Source of the DNA: Melastoma dodecandrum
Taxonomy: Eukaryota; Streptophyta; Magnoliopsida; Myrtales; Melastomataceae
Direction: 5' to 3'
DNA: 64,000 bases
NCBI GenBank assembly: GCA_029817715.1
Contig: JARUPY010000435.1
Location: 1 to 64,000 of the forward strand
Shown here: piece after piece, positions 1 to 9,732 of the stretch
Layout: each line of letters begins with the position of its first letter
How positions within the stretch are numbered: position 1 is the stretch's first letter
Program-made: the position numbers and the translations under genes
Notes under the pieces: model-generated
Seen by the model: only the letters and a program-made list of their open reading frames with translations
Told to the model about the DNA's origin: nothing
Database searches by the model: none

Positions 1-414
1 CATCTCGGGCTCGCCCTCAACGACATCAGCGCGCCGCTCGCGGGCCATCGCCTGCCGGAGGCCGGGCACGTGACGGACCTGCTCCGTTTCTCCCGGGCCT
101 GGGACCGGCGCCGGCCCCTGCTCATCCACTGCTATGCGGGCGTCAGCCGCTCGACCGCGGCGGCCTTTGCGGTGCTATGCGGGCTCCGGCCGGAGGTCCC
201 GGAGGAGATCCTGGCGGGGCGCCTGCGCGCCGCCTCGCCGAGCGCGACTCCCAACCCGAGGCTCGTCGCGCTGGCCGACGCGGCGCTGGATCGGGGCGGC
301 CGGATGATCGCGGCCATCGCCGCCATCGGCCGCGGCCGCGACTGTTTCGAGGGCGACGTGTTCCGCCTCGATGTCGGGCCCGAGGCCGGTCAGATCCCGG
401 CGTACCAGTTGTAG
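1..414 (+). CDS. Tyrosine/dual-specificity phosphatase family protein, 5' end outside the window
   Basis: The reading frame is open from the first base of the window and ends with TAG at 412-414, so the start lies upstream. The signature HCYAGVSRST (Cys codon at 130) is the CX5R phosphate-binding loop of cysteine-dependent protein phosphatases, with the following Ser/Thr as usual. An aspartate general acid would lie in or before the missing part. A role in protein tyrosine dephosphorylation is inferred from the family; the substrate is unknown. Its last 25 bases overlap tail-to-tail with the molybdopterin oxidoreductase gene on the other strand. Confidence 0.8.
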   Translation, partial: HLGLALNDISAPLAGHRLPEAGHVTDLLRFSRAWDRRRPLLIHCYAGVSRSTAAAFAVLCGLRPEVPEEILAGRLRAASPSATPNPRLVALADAALDRGGRMIAAIAAIGRGRDCFEGDVFRLDVGPEAGQIPAYQL

Positions 415-1180
415 CCGTTGTCCTCCCAATACCCGCCGCGCCCGTCGCCGAGATGGGCGAAGGAGTCGACGAGTTCGATCCGCATCACGTATTTCGACAT
501 TTTGTAGCCGAGCTGGCGCTCGACGCGCAGGCGCAGCGGCGCGCCGTGGGCGACGTCGAGCGGCGCGCCGTTGAGGTCATAGGCCAGGATCGTCTGCTCG
601 TGGCGCGCCGCCGCGAGGTCGATCGAGCCGTAGAAATGCGCGGGCTCGTCGCCGAAGGAGGGCTCATCGGGCGTATCGGCGCGCAGGTTGGAACACCACG
701 TAGCGCGCGTCGTCCTTCACGCCGACGGCGTCGTGCAGGTGCGACAGGCGGACGCCCGACCACTTGCCGATGCAGCTCCAGCCCTCGACGCAGTCGTGGC
801 GCGTGATCTGGGTGCGGGACGGCATGGCGCGGAGCTCGGCGCGGCCGTAGCGCGCCGGGCGCTCCACGAGGCCCGCGACCTCCAGCCGGAAAATCCGCGA
901 AGCCCGACCGCGCCAGCGCCCGATAGGCCTCGTCCTGCGGGTCGATCGAGCCGTTGGGCTTGAACACGCGGGTGATGTCGGCCTCGCTATATTCCGGCGC
1001 CAGCGCGCCCGGCCCCAGCAGAGTCCGCTGCGCCGCCAGCGTCAGGGCCTGCTCGGCCGCGAAGAGCTTCTGCATCAGGGGCGAGTCGGTCCCGGCGTCG
1101 CAGCCGCCGAGGGCGAGGCCGCCGAGGCTCGCGAGGCCGCCCTTGAGGAGCCCGCGCCGGTTCGGCTTCTGGTCACGCAT
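390..1180 (-). CDS. Molybdopterin-dependent oxidoreductase (sulfite oxidase/YedY-like), frameshifted
   Basis: The start at 1180 gives [15 protein letters not shown], a twin-arginine export signal followed by a cysteine-containing stretch (GGCDAG), so the enzyme is probably periplasmic. The product continues through three frames: the N-terminal part to about 900, a middle part (containing GVRLSHLHDAVGVKDDARYVV with a break allowed) to about 695, and the C-terminal part ending KYVMRIELVDSF...YNWYAGI at 390. Joined by eye these read as one sulfite-oxidase-fold protein of about 260 residues, with shifts near 900 and 695. The neighbour at 1173-2019 encodes a cytochrome b, its likely electron partner. 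Whether the shifts are real or sequencing errors cannot be told here. Confidence 0.7.
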
Positions 1181-2019
1181 GGCAGGCCGCCTCCCCGTCC
1201 TTGGCTCCTCCGGGCGTCGTACCGGCCCGTGATCATGGAGCGCAGGTTGTTGACGACGCCCGTCAGCAGCACCATCGCGAGATGGACCGCCACGAAGCCG
1301 ACCAGCGCGAAGGCGACGATGAAATGCACCGTGCGGGCGGTCTGCCGGCCGCCGAACAGCGCCGTGAGCGGCGGGAAGAACGCGTCGAGGCCCGGCGACA
1401 TGGCCCATCCGGCGAGCACGATGAGGGGCAGCGCGACGAAGATCACGCCCGCATAGGCGAGCTTCTGCAGCACGTTGTAGCGGCGCGCGTTCTCGCCGTG
1501 GGGGAAGCGCAGCCGCGCGTGGTCGACGATCGCCTGGCCCGTATGGGCGAGTTCCTGCCGGTCCGGCAGGATGTCGCGCGCGAAATGGCGCGAGACGAGG
1601 CCGTGGACGAGGTAGACGAGGCCGTTCGCCACGAGCAGCCAGGCCATGAGGAAGTGCCAGTGGCGGCCGCCCGCGAGATCCTGGCCGGACGGCAGGGTGA
1701 TCCAGCGCGGGAAGGCGCGTTCGACCGGCCGGCCCCCGGCCTCGGAGAGCCCCAGCACGCCGGACGTGTCGACGCTGTGGCCGAGCAGGGCCGTGTAGCC
1801 CTGGAGGCGCCCGTCGACCTCGCGGGAGTCGATGGCGAAGACCGGAGCCTCGAAGGTCGAGGCCTGTCCCAGTAGAGCGCCGGATGGGCGTTGAAGATCT
1901 GCAGCCCGCTCATGAACAGGAAGGCGAGGCAAGAGCGCGTTCCCCCAGTGGGTGAGGCGCACGGGCAGGCTGTGCCGCTTGACGAAGCGGGCCCGGGGGA
2001 TGGGCGTGTCGTGGCTCAT
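1173..2019 (-). CDS. Cytochrome b561-type membrane protein, frameshifted
   Basis: A four-helix di-haem cytochrome b of the inner membrane. Candidate haem ligands are the histidines in [26 protein letters not shown] and VHLAM. Start ATG at 2019 gives [17 protein letters not shown] short stretch between about 1925 and 1870 is out of frame (the proper frame there reads [15 protein letters not shown]), and near 1213 a run of C appears one base too long: removing one gives an end ACHA and a TGA that overlaps the ATG of the oxidoreductase at 1180. The pair forms a probable two-gene operon in which the cytochrome links the periplasmic molybdoenzyme to the quinone pool (inference from similar gene pairs). 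Confidence 0.7.
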
Positions 2020-2091
2020 GAGGTTCCGGTCTCGCACCCTGAAGCTGCCGCCCTTGCGTTCTCGGCCGAGGTGGCCAAGGTGATACGACCC

Positions 2092-2364
2092 ATGGGAAGG
2101 CGAGGTTTCGATTTGGATCAGGCAGGTTTAAGCGAGATCGCCGCGATGCCCTTCGAGAAGGCGCTGGCGGAGCTCGAGGACATCGTGACCCGGCTGGAGC
2201 GGGGCAATGTCGCGCTTGAGGACTCGATCGCCATCTACGAACGCGGCGAGGCCCTCAAGAAGCACTGCGACGGCCTGCTGCGCAGCGCCGAGATGCGGAT
2301 CGAGAAGATCACGCTCGGGGCCGACGGCCGCCCGGAGGGCGCCGAAGCCTTCGACGCCGACTGA
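2092..2364 (+). CDS. xseB: Exodeoxyribonuclease VII small subunit
   Basis: Small helical subunit that associates with XseA to degrade single-stranded DNA. The core [19 protein letters not shown] followed by [18 protein letters not shown] is diagnostic of the family. The product is 90 residues from the ATG at 2092, close to the normal 75-90. A later ATG at 2146 (MPFEKA) would remove the variable N terminus and cannot be excluded. The gene is divergent from the cytochrome b and convergent with the ABC ATPase gene; xseA is not in the window. The frame is intact, unlike its neighbours. Confidence 0.93.
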   Translation: MGRRGFDLDQAGLSEIAAMPFEKALAELEDIVTRLERGNVALEDSIAIYERGEALKKHCDGLLRSAEMRIEKITLGADGRPEGAEAFDAD

Positions 2365-2385
2365 CCCGCGGCCCCCGGCGCCCCC

Positions 2386-3355
2386 TCAGCCTGGCGCGAC
2401 GAGCGGGTGGTGGCAGGCGACCGCGTGGTCCGGCAGCAGGACCCGCGTCGCGGGATCCTCCGCGATGCAGCGCTTGTCGGCGCGCGGGCAGCGGGTGTGG
2501 AAACGGCAACCGGAGGGCGGCGCGGCGGGATCCGGCGTCTCGCCCCTGAGCACCAGCCGCCGGCGCGTCCTCTCGATCGCGGGATCCGGGATCGGGATCG
2601 CCGAGAGCAGCGCTGCCGTGTAGGGAATGCAGCGGCCGCGCGAAAAGTGGGATCCGCGCGGCGCCTGCTCGACGACGCGGCCGAGATACATCACGGCGAC
2701 CTCGCGGCACATGTGCGCCACCACGCTGAGGTCGTGGCTGATGAACAGCATGGTGAGCCCGCTGCGGCGCTGCAGGTCGCGCAGCAGGTTCATGATCTGG
2801 GCACGGGTCGACACGTCGAGGGCCGAGACGGGCTCGTCGGCCACGATGAAGGCGGGATCGGTGCTGATGGCGCGGGCGATCACGGCGCGCTGGCGCTGGC
2901 CGCCCGAAACCTCGTGCGGGTAGCGCGTTCAGGAAGCTTTCGGCGAGTCCCGCCAGGGCCAGCACCTCGGCGCTGCGGCGGCGCGCCTCGCCGCGCGACC
3001 AGCCCTGCACCCGGAGGTGCTCCACCACGGTGTCGCCGATCGTCATGCGCGGGTTCAGGGCGCCGGACGGGTCCTGGAAGACGATCTGCCGGCCGCGGCG
3101 CAGGCGTTCGAGATCGGCGCGGGCCGCGCCCGCGACGCTCCTACCCTCGAACCGGACCTCGCCCCGGGTCGGCACCTGAAGGCCCACCAACGTCCGCCCG
3201 AGCGTGCTCTTGCCGCTGCCGCTCTCGCCCACGAGGCCGAGCGTGGCGCCGCGCGGCACCGCGAGGTCGACGCCGTCCAGCGCGCGCAGCACGCGCGGGC
3301 CGGGCAGGCGGTAGTGGCGGGCGAGGCCGCGCGCTTCGACGAGGGGGGCGGTCAT
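2386..3355 (-). CDS. Oligopeptide/dipeptide-type ABC importer ATP-binding protein 2 (DppF-like), frameshifted
   Basis: Cytoplasmic ATPase of a peptide/opine/nickel-type importer. The N-terminal half (start 3355, [11 protein letters not shown]) has Walker [10 protein letters not shown] and Q-loop [10 protein letters not shown]. The C-terminal half has Walker [12 protein letters not shown], the switch His in FISHDLSVV, and the C-terminal Cys-rich oligo_HPY extension with [11 protein letters not shown]. The signature SGGQRQR lies just at a break near 2929, where removal of one inserted G restores [16 protein letters not shown]. It overlaps the upstream ATPase gene by 4 bases (ATGA). Last gene of the long operon. 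Confidence 0.82.
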
Positions 3356-3759
3356 GAAGCCCTCCAGCACGCCACGCGATGGTCGTCGCCGATGGCTTCC
3401 AGCGGCGGCTCCCGCCGGCAGACCTCGGCGGCGAGCGGGCACCGGGGCGCGAAGCGGCATCCCTCGGTCTCCTGGGCGCCGTAGACGCTGCCCGGGATCG
3501 TCGGCATCTCCTCGTCCCAGCCGCCGTCGAGCCGGGGGATGGAGCGCAGCAGCCCCCGCGCGTGTAGGGATGGCCTGGGGTCCGCGAAGAGCCGATCGGG
3601 GTCGCTGCTGCCGTCTCCACGATGGCGCCGGCATACATGACGGCGACCCGGTCGGTCATGCCCGCCACGACGCCGAGGTCGTGGGTGATGAGGACGAGGC
3701 CCATGCCGGCCTCCCGGGCGATGCCCCGCAGCAGGTCGAGGATCTGCTTCTGCACGGTG

Positions 3760-3790
<31 letters not shown>

Positions 3791-4324
3791 GCAGCAGGCG
3801 CGGCGAGCAGGCGATCGCCATGGCGATCATCACGCGCTGGCACATGCCGCCCGACATTTCGTGCGGATAGACGCGCAGCCGCTCCTCGGGCGCCGCGATG
3901 CCGACCTTGCGGAACAGCTCGACCGCCCGGGCCCGCGCCGCCGCGGCGTCGAGCCCGAGATTGGCGTCCGGAGCGCCTCGACCACCTGGTCGCCGACGCG
4001 GATCATGGGATGGAGCGCCGTGGCGGGGTCCTGGAAGATCATGGCCACCGCCGGGCCGCGCAGGCCCCGCATGGCGGCCTCGTCGAGCGCCAGGAGGTCC
4101 GTGTCGCCGAGGCGCGCGGCGCCCTCCACGGCCGCGCCCTCGATCAGGCGCATCAGCGCCATGGCGGTCGTGCTCTTGCCGCAGCCGCTCTCGCCGACGA
4201 GGCCGAGCGTCTCGCCCGCCGCCACCGCGAAGGACACGCGGTCGACGGCGCGGTGCCGGCCGAAGGTCACCGACAGTCCGTCGACGTCGAGCAGCGGCGC
4301 CCCGGGCCGCGTCCCGCCGCTCAC
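3352..4324 (-). CDS. Oligopeptide/dipeptide-type ABC importer ATP-binding protein 1 (DppD-like), frameshifted
   Basis: First of two ATPases of the importer. The GTG start at 4324 overlaps the permease stop by 4 bases (GTGA). Walker [10 protein letters not shown] and [10 protein letters not shown] lie in the first segment; [13 protein letters not shown], Walker [12 protein letters not shown] and [11 protein letters not shown] in the second; and the C-terminal [11 protein letters not shown] zone in the third. The breaks fall near 3970 and between 3560 and 3620, where [14 protein letters not shown] should follow the switch region. A G run at about 3560 is two bases longer than expected. Length after repair would be near 320 residues, normal for the family. 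Confidence 0.82.
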
Positions 4325-5208
4325 CGGGGCCGCATCCGGGGATCGAGCGCGTCGCGCAACCCGTCGCCGATGAAGTTGAAGCTCGTCACCGCGAGGTGAT
4401 GGCGAGACCCGCCGTGCATGACGGCGAGCCAGGGGTCGATCTGGAAATCGCCCTGCGCGTTGGTCAGCATGTTGCCCCAGCTCGCCGCCGGGGGCTGGAT
4501 GCCATAGCCCAGGAAGCTGATGTAGCTCTCGAGCAGGATGGCGTTGGCGGTGTTGAGGGTCGCGGCCACGAGGATCGGCGCCAGCACGTTGGGCAGGATC
4601 TGCCGCAGGATGATGCGCCAGGCCGGCGCCCCGACCATGCGGGCCGCCGCGACGAAATCCGTCGCCATGAGCACGCGGATCTGGCCGTAGACGATGCGGG
4701 CGATCTCCATCCAGCAGGTGAGGCCGATCATCAGCGCGATGGAGCCGAGGCTCGGCGTGACGAAGGCGGCGACGAAGAGCAGGAGGAACACGCTCGGGAA
4801 GCACAGCATGATGTCGGTCAGCCGCATCAGCAGCGTGTCGGCGAGGCCGCCGCAATAGGCCGCGAAGGCCCCGACGGCGAACCCCACCACGACCGTCACC
4901 AGCATGGCGGCGAAGCCGACCGAGAGCGAGATCTGCCCCGCGTACATGAGCCGGCTCAGCACGTCGCGGCCGAGATCGTCGGCGCCCAGGATGTGGCCGG
5001 GCGAGAGGGGCGGCGCATAGCGCTGCGCGATGTCGAGGTCCGTCGGCTCGGCGGGCGCCAGCCAGGGCGCCCCGGCCGAGCCGATCACCAGCACGGCGAT
5101 CACCAGTAGGCCCAGCACCGCGAGCGGGTGGCCGAGGAAACGCCGGACGGGATGGCGGCGCGGCAGCGCCGGCGCGACCGGGAGGGCGGCGATGGCGACG
5201 TCAGACAT
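4321..5208 (-). CDS. ABC importer permease 2 (DppC-like)
   Basis: Inner-membrane permease with an N-terminal cytoplasmic segment, a first membrane helix ([14 protein letters not shown]) and the BPD_transp_1 domain. The EAA coupling motif is [20 protein letters not shown], followed by the [12 protein letters not shown] and [10 protein letters not shown] motifs typical of DppC/OppC proteins. The 295-residue length is normal. The frame is open throughout, but residues near 4400-4415 ([12 protein letters not shown]) do not match the expected VMPGLAITLAV, which suggests two compensating indels. It overlaps the upstream permease by 8 bases and the downstream ATPase by 4. Confidence 0.88.
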   Translation of the reverse strand: MSDVAIAALPVAPALPRRHPVRRFLGHPLAVLGLLVIAVLVIGSAGAPWLAPAEPTDLDIAQRYAPPLSPGHILGADDLGRDVLSRLMYAGQISLSVGFAAMLVTVVVGFAVGAFAAYCGGLADTLLMRLTDIMLCFPSVFLLLFVAAFVTPSLGSIALMIGLTCWMEIARIVYGQIRVLMATDFVAAARMVGAPAWRIILRQILPNVLAPILVAATLNTANAILLESYISFLGYGIQPPAASWGNMLTNAQGDFQIDPWLAVMHGGSRHHLAVTSFNFIGDGLRDALDPRMRPR

Positions 5209-6164
5209 GGGCGATCTTGATCCGCGGATCGACCAGGGCCACGACGACGTCGGCGAGGAGGTTTCCCAACACGACCACGAAGGCCCCCACCATCAGGATG
5301 CCCATCAGCACGGGATAATCACGCGTGCCGAGGGCGTTGACGAAGAGCAGGCCCATGCCGGGCCAGCTGAAGACCGTCTCGGTGACGAGCGCCCCCCGAA
5401 CGAGGAGCGGCAGTTGCAGGCCCGCCAGCGTGACGAGCGGCACCAGCGCGGCCCGCAGCGCGTGATTGACGAGGACGCGGGCCGGCACGAGCCCCTTGGC
5501 GCGCGCCGTACGGACGTAATCCTGGCCCAGGATGTCCAGCATGGCGGAGCGCGTGTAGCGGCTCCACTGCGCGACGAGCACCAGGGCCAGGACCGCGACG
5601 GGCAGGACGAGATGGGCGAGCCGGTCGCCCGCCCCGCCGCTCCCGCCCGTCTCGGCCCGGCCGCCGGCCGGCAGCCAGCCGAGCGTCTGGGCGAAGACGA
5701 AGATGGCGAGGAGCCCGACCCAGAAGTTCGGCAGCGACAGCGCCACCATCGCCATGGACGGTGGTGGCGTGGTCGACGACCGAGCCGCGCCGCACCGCCC
5801 CCGACGACCCCCCACGGCGACCCCGACGATTCATCGAGAGGAAGAGCGCGAGGCCCATCAGCTCGAAGGTGGCGGTCAGGCGGTCGAACACGACCTCGCG
5901 CACCTGCTGGCCGCCGAAGAAACTGTAGCCCCAGTTGCCGGTGAACATGCCCCCCGCCCATTTGAGGTATTGCACGGTGACCGGCTGGTCGAGGCCGAAC
6001 TGCACCTTGACGCGCTCGATGTCCTGCGCCGTCACGGTGGGGTTCAGCGTATACATGGCGAGCGGGCCGCCCGGCGCGAGATGCATCAGCGCGAAGCCGA
6101 TCACCGACACGCCGAGGAGGAGGAGCGCCGACTGCGCGAGCCGGCGAAGGACGAAGCGGCCCAT
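5201..6164 (-). CDS. ABC importer permease 1 (DppB-like), frameshifted
   Basis: Start ATG at 6164 (MGRFVLRRLAQSALLL), a first membrane helix, then the periplasmic loop with GLDQPVTVQYLKWAGG typical of DppB/OppB. The C-terminal part carries LPNFWVGLLAIFVF, LPAGG, YTRSAMLDILGQDYVRTARA (EAA loop) and VTETVFSWPGMG. Between about 5760 and 5830 the frame changes and the membrane helix normally found there is garbled. Repair would give roughly 320 residues. It lies 20 bases downstream of the binding-protein gene. Confidence 0.82.
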
Positions 6165-6183
6165 CCCGCCCGGTCTCCGGCGC

Positions 6184-7901
6184 TCAGGCCGTCGTCCAGT
6201 CCTCGGTGTTCCAGGCGTTGGAGGTGACGTAGGGGTTCACCACGTAGCCGTGCAGCCGGTCCTTCACGCCCGCGATCATCTGGTAGGAGAAGAAGGGCGC
6301 GAAAGGGCACTTCGTCGAGCAGGATCTCCTGGATCTTGTCGTAGATCGCCTTGCGCTTGGCCTGGTCGGTCTCCTTCACGCCCTTGGCGCAGAGCTCGTC
6401 GATCTCCTTGTTCTCGTATTGCACGTAGTTCGAGCCGCTGCCGCCCTTGGCGGGGATCGCGGTCGAGCGGATGCGGTCGCCGTAGTCGGGATCGGGATAG
6501 AGCAGCGCGTCCCAGGCCACCATCAGCGTGTCGAACTCGCTCTTGATCGTGTAGTCGCCCCAGACGACCGAGGCCGGCATGTTCTTGATCGTCATCTCGA
6601 CGTTGATCTTCTTGAAGTTCTGCTGGACGAGTTGCTGGGCCTGCTCGCGCGACTTGTTGCCCGCGGTGGTCGACATGGTGAAGGCGAGGCGCACCCCGTC
6701 CTTGGCGCGCACGCCGTCGCCGCCCACCGTCCAGCCCGCTTCGTCGAGCAGCGCGGCGGCCTTCTTGGGGTCGTAGCCGGGATCGACGAGCTTCTTGTTG
6801 TTAGGGCCCAGTGGCTCGGCGGCAGGTAGCTCAGCGTCGGCACCGGCACGCCGTAATAGACGGCGTCGATCCACCCCTTGCGGTCGACCGCCATGTAGAG
6901 CGCCTTGCGCACGCGCTTGTCCTGGAACTGCGGCTTGCCGCAGTTGAAATAGATGAATTCCACGAAGGGGTTCGGGCACAGCAGGATCTTGCTGCCCGGC
7001 AGGGTCTTGGCGCGCTGGTACAGGAGCGGCGGGATGCCCTGGTTGTCGTAGACATCGACCTCGCCGGTCTGGAACTGGGCATAGAGCGTCTGCTGGTCGG
7101 GCACGTATTTCTGCACGAGCGAGGTCAGCTTGGGCTTGCCGCCGTGGTACGTCTCGTTCGGCGTGAAGCTGATGTAGCTGCCCGCGACCCGCTCCTTGAA
7201 CTTGAAGGGTCCGGTGCCGACCGGATTGGTGTTGAAGGGCGCGGTGTTGATGTCGGGCACGCTGGCGAGGAGGTGCTTGGGGATGATGCTGGTCTTCTGC
7301 CACGAGACGAGATAGGGCGCGAAGCTCTCCTTCAGCACGACTTCGATCGTATGGGGATCCTTTACGGCGTAACGGGCGACGTGCTCGTGGCCCTCGCGGC
7401 TGCGCACCGCGACCTTCGGATTCATCAGCACGTCGAGCGTGAAGGCGACGTCGTCGGCCGTGAGGGGGGCGCCGTCGTGCCAGGTCACGTCGGGCCTGAG
7501 CTTGATGGTCCAGGTCAGCCCGTCCTCGGAGATGCCGCCGTGCTCGGCGGTGGGGATCTCGGCGGCGAGGTTGGGCACGAACTTGCCGGCCGGATCGATC
7601 TTCCACAGCGAGTCGAAGACGATGAATTCGACCGCGGTCCTCGACGCCCCGTGTTGACGTAAGAGCAGTGGGTTGAAATTCACCGCTTCCTGCGTCACGC
7701 CGACCACGCATTGCCCGGCGGCGGGCGGCCCGGGCGGTGCGCCGCCCGACAGCACCAGGGCGGCGAGGGAGGCCGCGCCGCCCGTCGCCGGCAGGGCCAG
7801 GCCCGCGAGGCCGCCGAGGCGGAGCAGGTCGCGCCTGTTGACATCCGCGCCCTGCCGTAGTTTTACCGGGGCTATCCCGTCTTGACCGCGTCCGTCGTCA
7901 T
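6184..7901 (-). CDS. ABC importer periplasmic substrate-binding protein (family 5, peptide/opine type), frameshifted
   Basis: The ATG at 7901 follows a strong Shine-Dalgarno (GAGGAGG). A twin-arginine-like signal NRRDLLRLGGLAGLALPATG sits shortly downstream, but in another frame, so a first shift lies near 7872. The mature part has the SBP_bac_5 hallmarks: NFNPLLLRQHG, GLTWTIKLRPDVTWHDGAPL, LTADDVAFTLD and NPVGTGPFKF. Further shifts are near 6811 and 6302. At 6302 a run of three T has one base too many; without it the end reads VPFAPFFSYQMI...NAWNTEDWTTA and stops at 6184. It captures the substrate for the downstream permeases and ATPases. Confidence 0.85.
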
Positions 7902-7932
7902 CCCGCTTCCCTCCTCGTGCGCCTCGATCGGA

Positions 7933-9137
7933 TCAGTCGTCCAGCGCTTGCCTGAGATCATCCATCAGATCATCTGCATCTTCCAGGCCAATCGACAGGC
8001 GCATGAGATCCATCGTCACGCCGGTGCCGAGTTCTGTGTTGGGGTAGATCTTGCGGCGCGCCTGGATGAGGCCGCCAGGATGCATGATGAGCGATTCGAC
8101 GTCGCCCAGGCTCACCGCGCGGGCAATCAGCCCCAGGCGGTCCATCATGCGCACCGAGCCGTCGTAGCCCGACGTCAGCGCGAAGGACATCATGCCCGAG
8201 CCGCTGGCCATCTGGCGCCGGGCGATCGCGTGGCCGGGATCGGTGGCGAGGAACGGGTAGCGGACGAGGCGCACCGCCGGGTGGGCGGCCAGCATCTCGG
8301 CCACCGCCAGCGCCGTCTCGCCGTGCCGGCGCATGCGGATGTCGAGGGTCTTGAGGCCCCGCAGGACCAAAAAGCAGGCCATGGGCGAGAGCGTCGCACC
8401 CGTGAGGTAGCGCAGGCCGAGCCCGCGCACCTTGCCCATCGTGGCCGCGTCGCCGAGTACGATGCCGCCGAGGAGGTCGCCGTGGCCGTTGATGTACTTG
8501 GTGAGCGAGTGAATCACGAGGTCGGCGCCGTGCTCCAGCGGCCGCTGCACGGCGGGGGAGGCGAAGGTCGAATCCACCACGACCCGCACCCCTGCCCCGT
8601 GGGCGACCTCCGCCAGGGCCGCGATGTCCAGCACCTCGCCGGTGGGGTTCACGGGCGTCTCGAAATAAACGAAGCGACTCTTCGGCGTGAGGACCCGCCG
8701 GAGGTTGTCGGGGTCGGACAGGTCGGCCTTGACGAGCCTGAAGCCGAAGCGCGGCAGGCCTTCCTCGGTCAGCGCCGTGGAATTGTTGTAGAGCGTGTGG
8801 TGGACGACGAGCTCGTCGCCCGCCTCCATCAGCGACAGGAACAGCGAGCTGATCGGCCGCCATGCCCGGAGGCCGCCGCGACGCCGGCCTCGGCGCCCTC
8901 GAGATGGGCGATCCGGCGCTCCAGCAGGTCCTGGGTCGGGTTGCTCTCGCGCCCGTAGAGGAAGGCGTCGCTCTCCTCCGCCAGCACCGCGTCCGAGGCC
9001 GCGACATTGGGGAACGCATAGGTCGAGGTCAGGTAGATCGGCGGCACGACGGCGCCGCGCTCCTCCTGCGGGTCGTAGCCGTGGTGGATCGCGCGGGTCT
9101 GGAAGCCCGGCGGCCGGTTGGGCCGATGCGAGGTCAG
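7933..9137 (-). CDS. Cystathionine gamma-synthase/gamma-lyase family PLP enzyme, frameshifted
   Basis: PLP-dependent Cys/Met metabolism enzyme of about 400 residues. The N-terminal part shows AIHHGYDPQ, PPIYLTSTYAFP and YGRESNPTQDLLERRIA (Tyr and Arg of the cofactor phosphate site). The main part shows YFETPVNPTGEVLD, VVVDSTFASP and the Schiff-base lysine in HSLTKYINGHGD. One extra G near 8861 separates the two; removing it restores GMAAISSLFLSLMEAGDE. No ATG or GTG fits the N-terminal frame; CTG at 9137 would overlap the soxG stop as CTGA. It probably cleaves or builds a C-S or C-O bond in an amino acid; the exact reaction is not determinable. Confidence 0.82.
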
Positions 9138-9732
9138 CTCACATGTCCTGTGCTGGGCATGACGGAGCGATGGGGCGGCGGGGCCGGCACGAGGCGCGCG
9201 CGATGGGCGGTCGAGGCCTCGACGAGCTCCTCGACGAGCCAGCGGCGCGGAGGTGGAGCCGACCAGGAGGTCGAAGCCGACCTCCAGCGCCCGGATCGTG
9301 CAGGAGACGTGGGCCACCAGCGTCGCGGCCGCGGTGCCAGGGCCGAAGGCGCGCGGGTGGAGGTCGAGCCGGCAGCAGGTCGCCAGCACGCCGCGCGCGG
9401 CCGGCCCGGCGAGGCCGAGGAAGCTCCGCCCGTGGCTCTGGTCGACCACGGCGGCGAACTCCCCCATGGCCGCGGCGACGCGGCCGTGGAGCGCGCCCGG
9501 CGCCCCGGGCTCGCCGTCGAGCAGCCAGACGCCGGGCTGGATCCAGGTGGCGGTCCAGGGCGTCGCCGCGCACGAACCGCCCCGGCCCCGGCAGGTCGAG
9601 GTCGAAGGCCCGCCGGACCGCCGCCGCCAGAGCCTCAGCCCGGCCCCGCCGGGCCGCGACGCTCACGACGGAGCGCGGCCGCTCGGCGATCGTGAGTTCG
9701 GGGCGGTCGACCCTCGGATCAGGCGCGGACAC
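9134..9732 (-). CDS. soxG: Sarcosine oxidase gamma-subunit-like protein, frameshifted
   Basis: Small subunit of a heterotetrameric sarcosine-oxidase-type enzyme. GTG start at 9732 overlaps the end of the alpha-subunit gene by 14 bases. Segments in three frames read in order LTIAERPRSVVSVAARRGRA, then GEFAAVVDQSHGRSFLGLAG with CRLDLHPRAFGPG and VGFDLLVGSTSA, then WLVEELVEASTAHRARL up to the stop at 9134. Shifts are near 9556 and 9238. DQSHGR and DLHPRAF followed by a Thr/His-rich strand are typical SoxG features. Length after joining is about 198 residues, normal for SoxG. Confidence 0.8.
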
